Shown in pieces: positions 63,249-64,000 of a stretch of DNA of 64,000 bases. Position 1 is the stretch's first letter, and every line of letters begins with the position of its first letter. The notes under the pieces are model-generated. The model had not been told where the DNA came from and did no database searches. It saw only the letters and a program-made list of their open reading frames with translations. The stretch is from Paucidesulfovibrio longus DSM 6739 (GTDB lineage: Bacteria > Desulfobacterota > Desulfovibrionia > Desulfovibrionales > Desulfovibrionaceae): contig NZ_ATVA01000012.1 of the NCBI RefSeq assembly GCF_000420485.1, positions 372,001-436,000 on the forward strand. Direction: 5' to 3'. Position numbers and translations under genes: made by a program.

Positions 63249-64000
63249 CGCGTCGATCCGCCGTCCGTCGTCGAAGCGTCCGCAGACGCGGTTTCGGGCG
63301 GGCGGGCGTTTCGGGGAGGGGCGGACTCGTTGGCGGGGAAGGCGACGGTGATCACGGTGCCGCGCCGGTCCCCGGTACGCACGGTGATGGTCGCCCCGTG
63401 CGTCCGGGCGATGAGCGCGGCGGAGTACGTGCCCAGTCCGGTGCCGTCCTCCTTGCCGTGGGTGACGTACTTTTCGAAAAAGCGGCTGCGCACGGGCGCG
63501 GGCACGGGAAGGGCGTTGCGGATGGAGATGCGCGTGCGCGTTCCCCGCCGGATATGGACCTCCACCGCGTCGCCGGGCCGGGATGCCTCGATGCCGTTGA
63601 CCAGCAGGTTCCGGAACATGGTGCAGAGCAGCCCTTCCTCGCCTTCCAGCAACAATTGCTCCGTGCCCTGGACCTCGCGTCCGTCCAGGCGCATGCCCAG
63701 GCGCACCTTGCGCTGGAGCAGCAGGGGGCGCAGCTCGTCCTCCAGCCCGCAGAGCAGCTGCACCGCGTCCACGCGCCCGGCCCGCAGGCGGTAGATGCCC
63801 TTTTCCATCTTGAAGAGGTCGAGCTGGTGCCGGATCATGTCCAGCATGCGGTAGCCCGCCGCCTCGATGCGGTGCAGGCATTCCCGGTGCTCGTCCGTGA
63901 GCCCGCCCAGGCGCAGCATCAGCTCCGGATAGCCGATCACGAGGTTGAGCGAGGATTTCAGGTCGTGGCTGTTGATGCGCTCGACCTCCTCGCGGATCAT
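63233..64000 (-). CDS. Sensor histidine kinase, C-terminal part (partial)
   Basis: The last 255 codons of a kinase whose N-terminus lies beyond the right edge; the methionine at the edge is probably internal. The phospho-acceptor His is in INSHDLKSSLNLVIGYPELML. The ATPase domain follows with N-box LLVNGIEAS (Asn), a reduced G-region DGTGLGTYSAALIARTHG and TVITVAFPAN. The classic DxGxG segment is poorly preserved. A Ser/Thr/Lys-rich tail ends the protein. The signal and partner cannot be judged from this fragment. Confidence 0.82.
   Translation of the reverse strand: MIREEVERINSHDLKSSLNLVIGYPELMLRLGGLTDEHRECLHRIEAAGYRMLDMIRHQLDLFKMEKGIYRLRAGRVDAVQLLCGLEDELRPLLLQRKVRLGMRLDGREVQGTEQLLLEGEEGLLCTMFRNLLVNGIEASRPGDAVEVHIRRGTRTRISIRNALPVPAPVRSRFFEKYVTHGKEDGTGLGTYSAALIARTHGATITVRTGDRRGTVITVAFPANESAPPRNARPPETASADASTTDGGSTRKKGG

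Overview
The window is a high-GC stretch of a bacterial chromosome with dense gene packing, good Shine-Dalgarno sites and no rRNA, tRNA, CRISPR or insertion sequence that I could see. The gene content points to a sulfate-reducer-type member of the Desulfovibrionaceae (Desulfobacterota): a six-subunit Ech [NiFe] hydrogenase, a tungsten aldehyde:ferredoxin oxidoreductase, NikMKL-type nickel uptake, many-PAS hybrid kinases, two sigma-54 activators, and a TauE/SafE cluster beside a phosphoenolpyruvate-synthase-like protein. This assignment is inference from gene content; no phylogenetic marker gene is present.

Layout. 0-3 kb: a metal-responsive ArsR/SmtB regulator with a permease, a small zinc-ribbon protein behind a structured leader, and a nickel importer operon with a NikR-like operator. 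3-9.2 kb: PEP synthase, a Fic toxin/antitoxin pair, a LysE exporter, two modular hairpin repeats and a thioredoxin-reductase fusion. 9.4-16 kb: two hybrid histidine kinases flanking a second LysE exporter. 16-25 kb: a hydantoinase/oxoprolinase-like gene with a His/Cys-rich partner, a HAD phosphatase, then a leftward cluster of two small OB-like proteins, a lysine 2,3-aminomutase, two D-Ala-D-Ala-ligase-type ATP-grasp enzymes and a GNAT acetyltransferase. A sigma-54 promoter and twin palindromic activator sites lie between this cluster and a sigma-54 activator gene. 25.5-31.6 kb: echABCDEF and two small genes. 31.6-48.5 kb: a large divergent catabolic and transport locus. The leftward arm encodes AOR, two class III aminotransferases, thiolase, an M20 deacylase and CoA-transferase. 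The rightward arm encodes a polyamine-type ABC importer, a proline-racemase-family enzyme and an amidohydrolase. 48.6-57.6 kb: small membrane proteins with TauE/SafE behind a sigma-54 promoter, a divergent membrane-bound sigma-54-type activator, a PEP-synthase-like protein and a response regulator. 57.6-64 kb: MacAB-type efflux, an ECF sigma/anti-sigma/periplasmic sensor/EF-hand cluster and a truncated histidine kinase.

The most unusual object is the gene at 38614-40944. It fuses an almost full-length, catalytically dead IS481-type transposase (helix-turn-helix kept, all three DDE residues replaced) to a class III aminotransferase, and sits at the head of the catabolic operon next to a perfect inverted repeat. 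The second is the sigma-54-controlled aminomutase/ATP-grasp/acetyltransferase cluster, which looks like an undescribed beta-lysine-derived peptide or solute pathway. A recurring oddity is that five of the nine convergent gene pairs overlap by exactly four bases through a palindromic CTAG or TTAA holding both stop codons.
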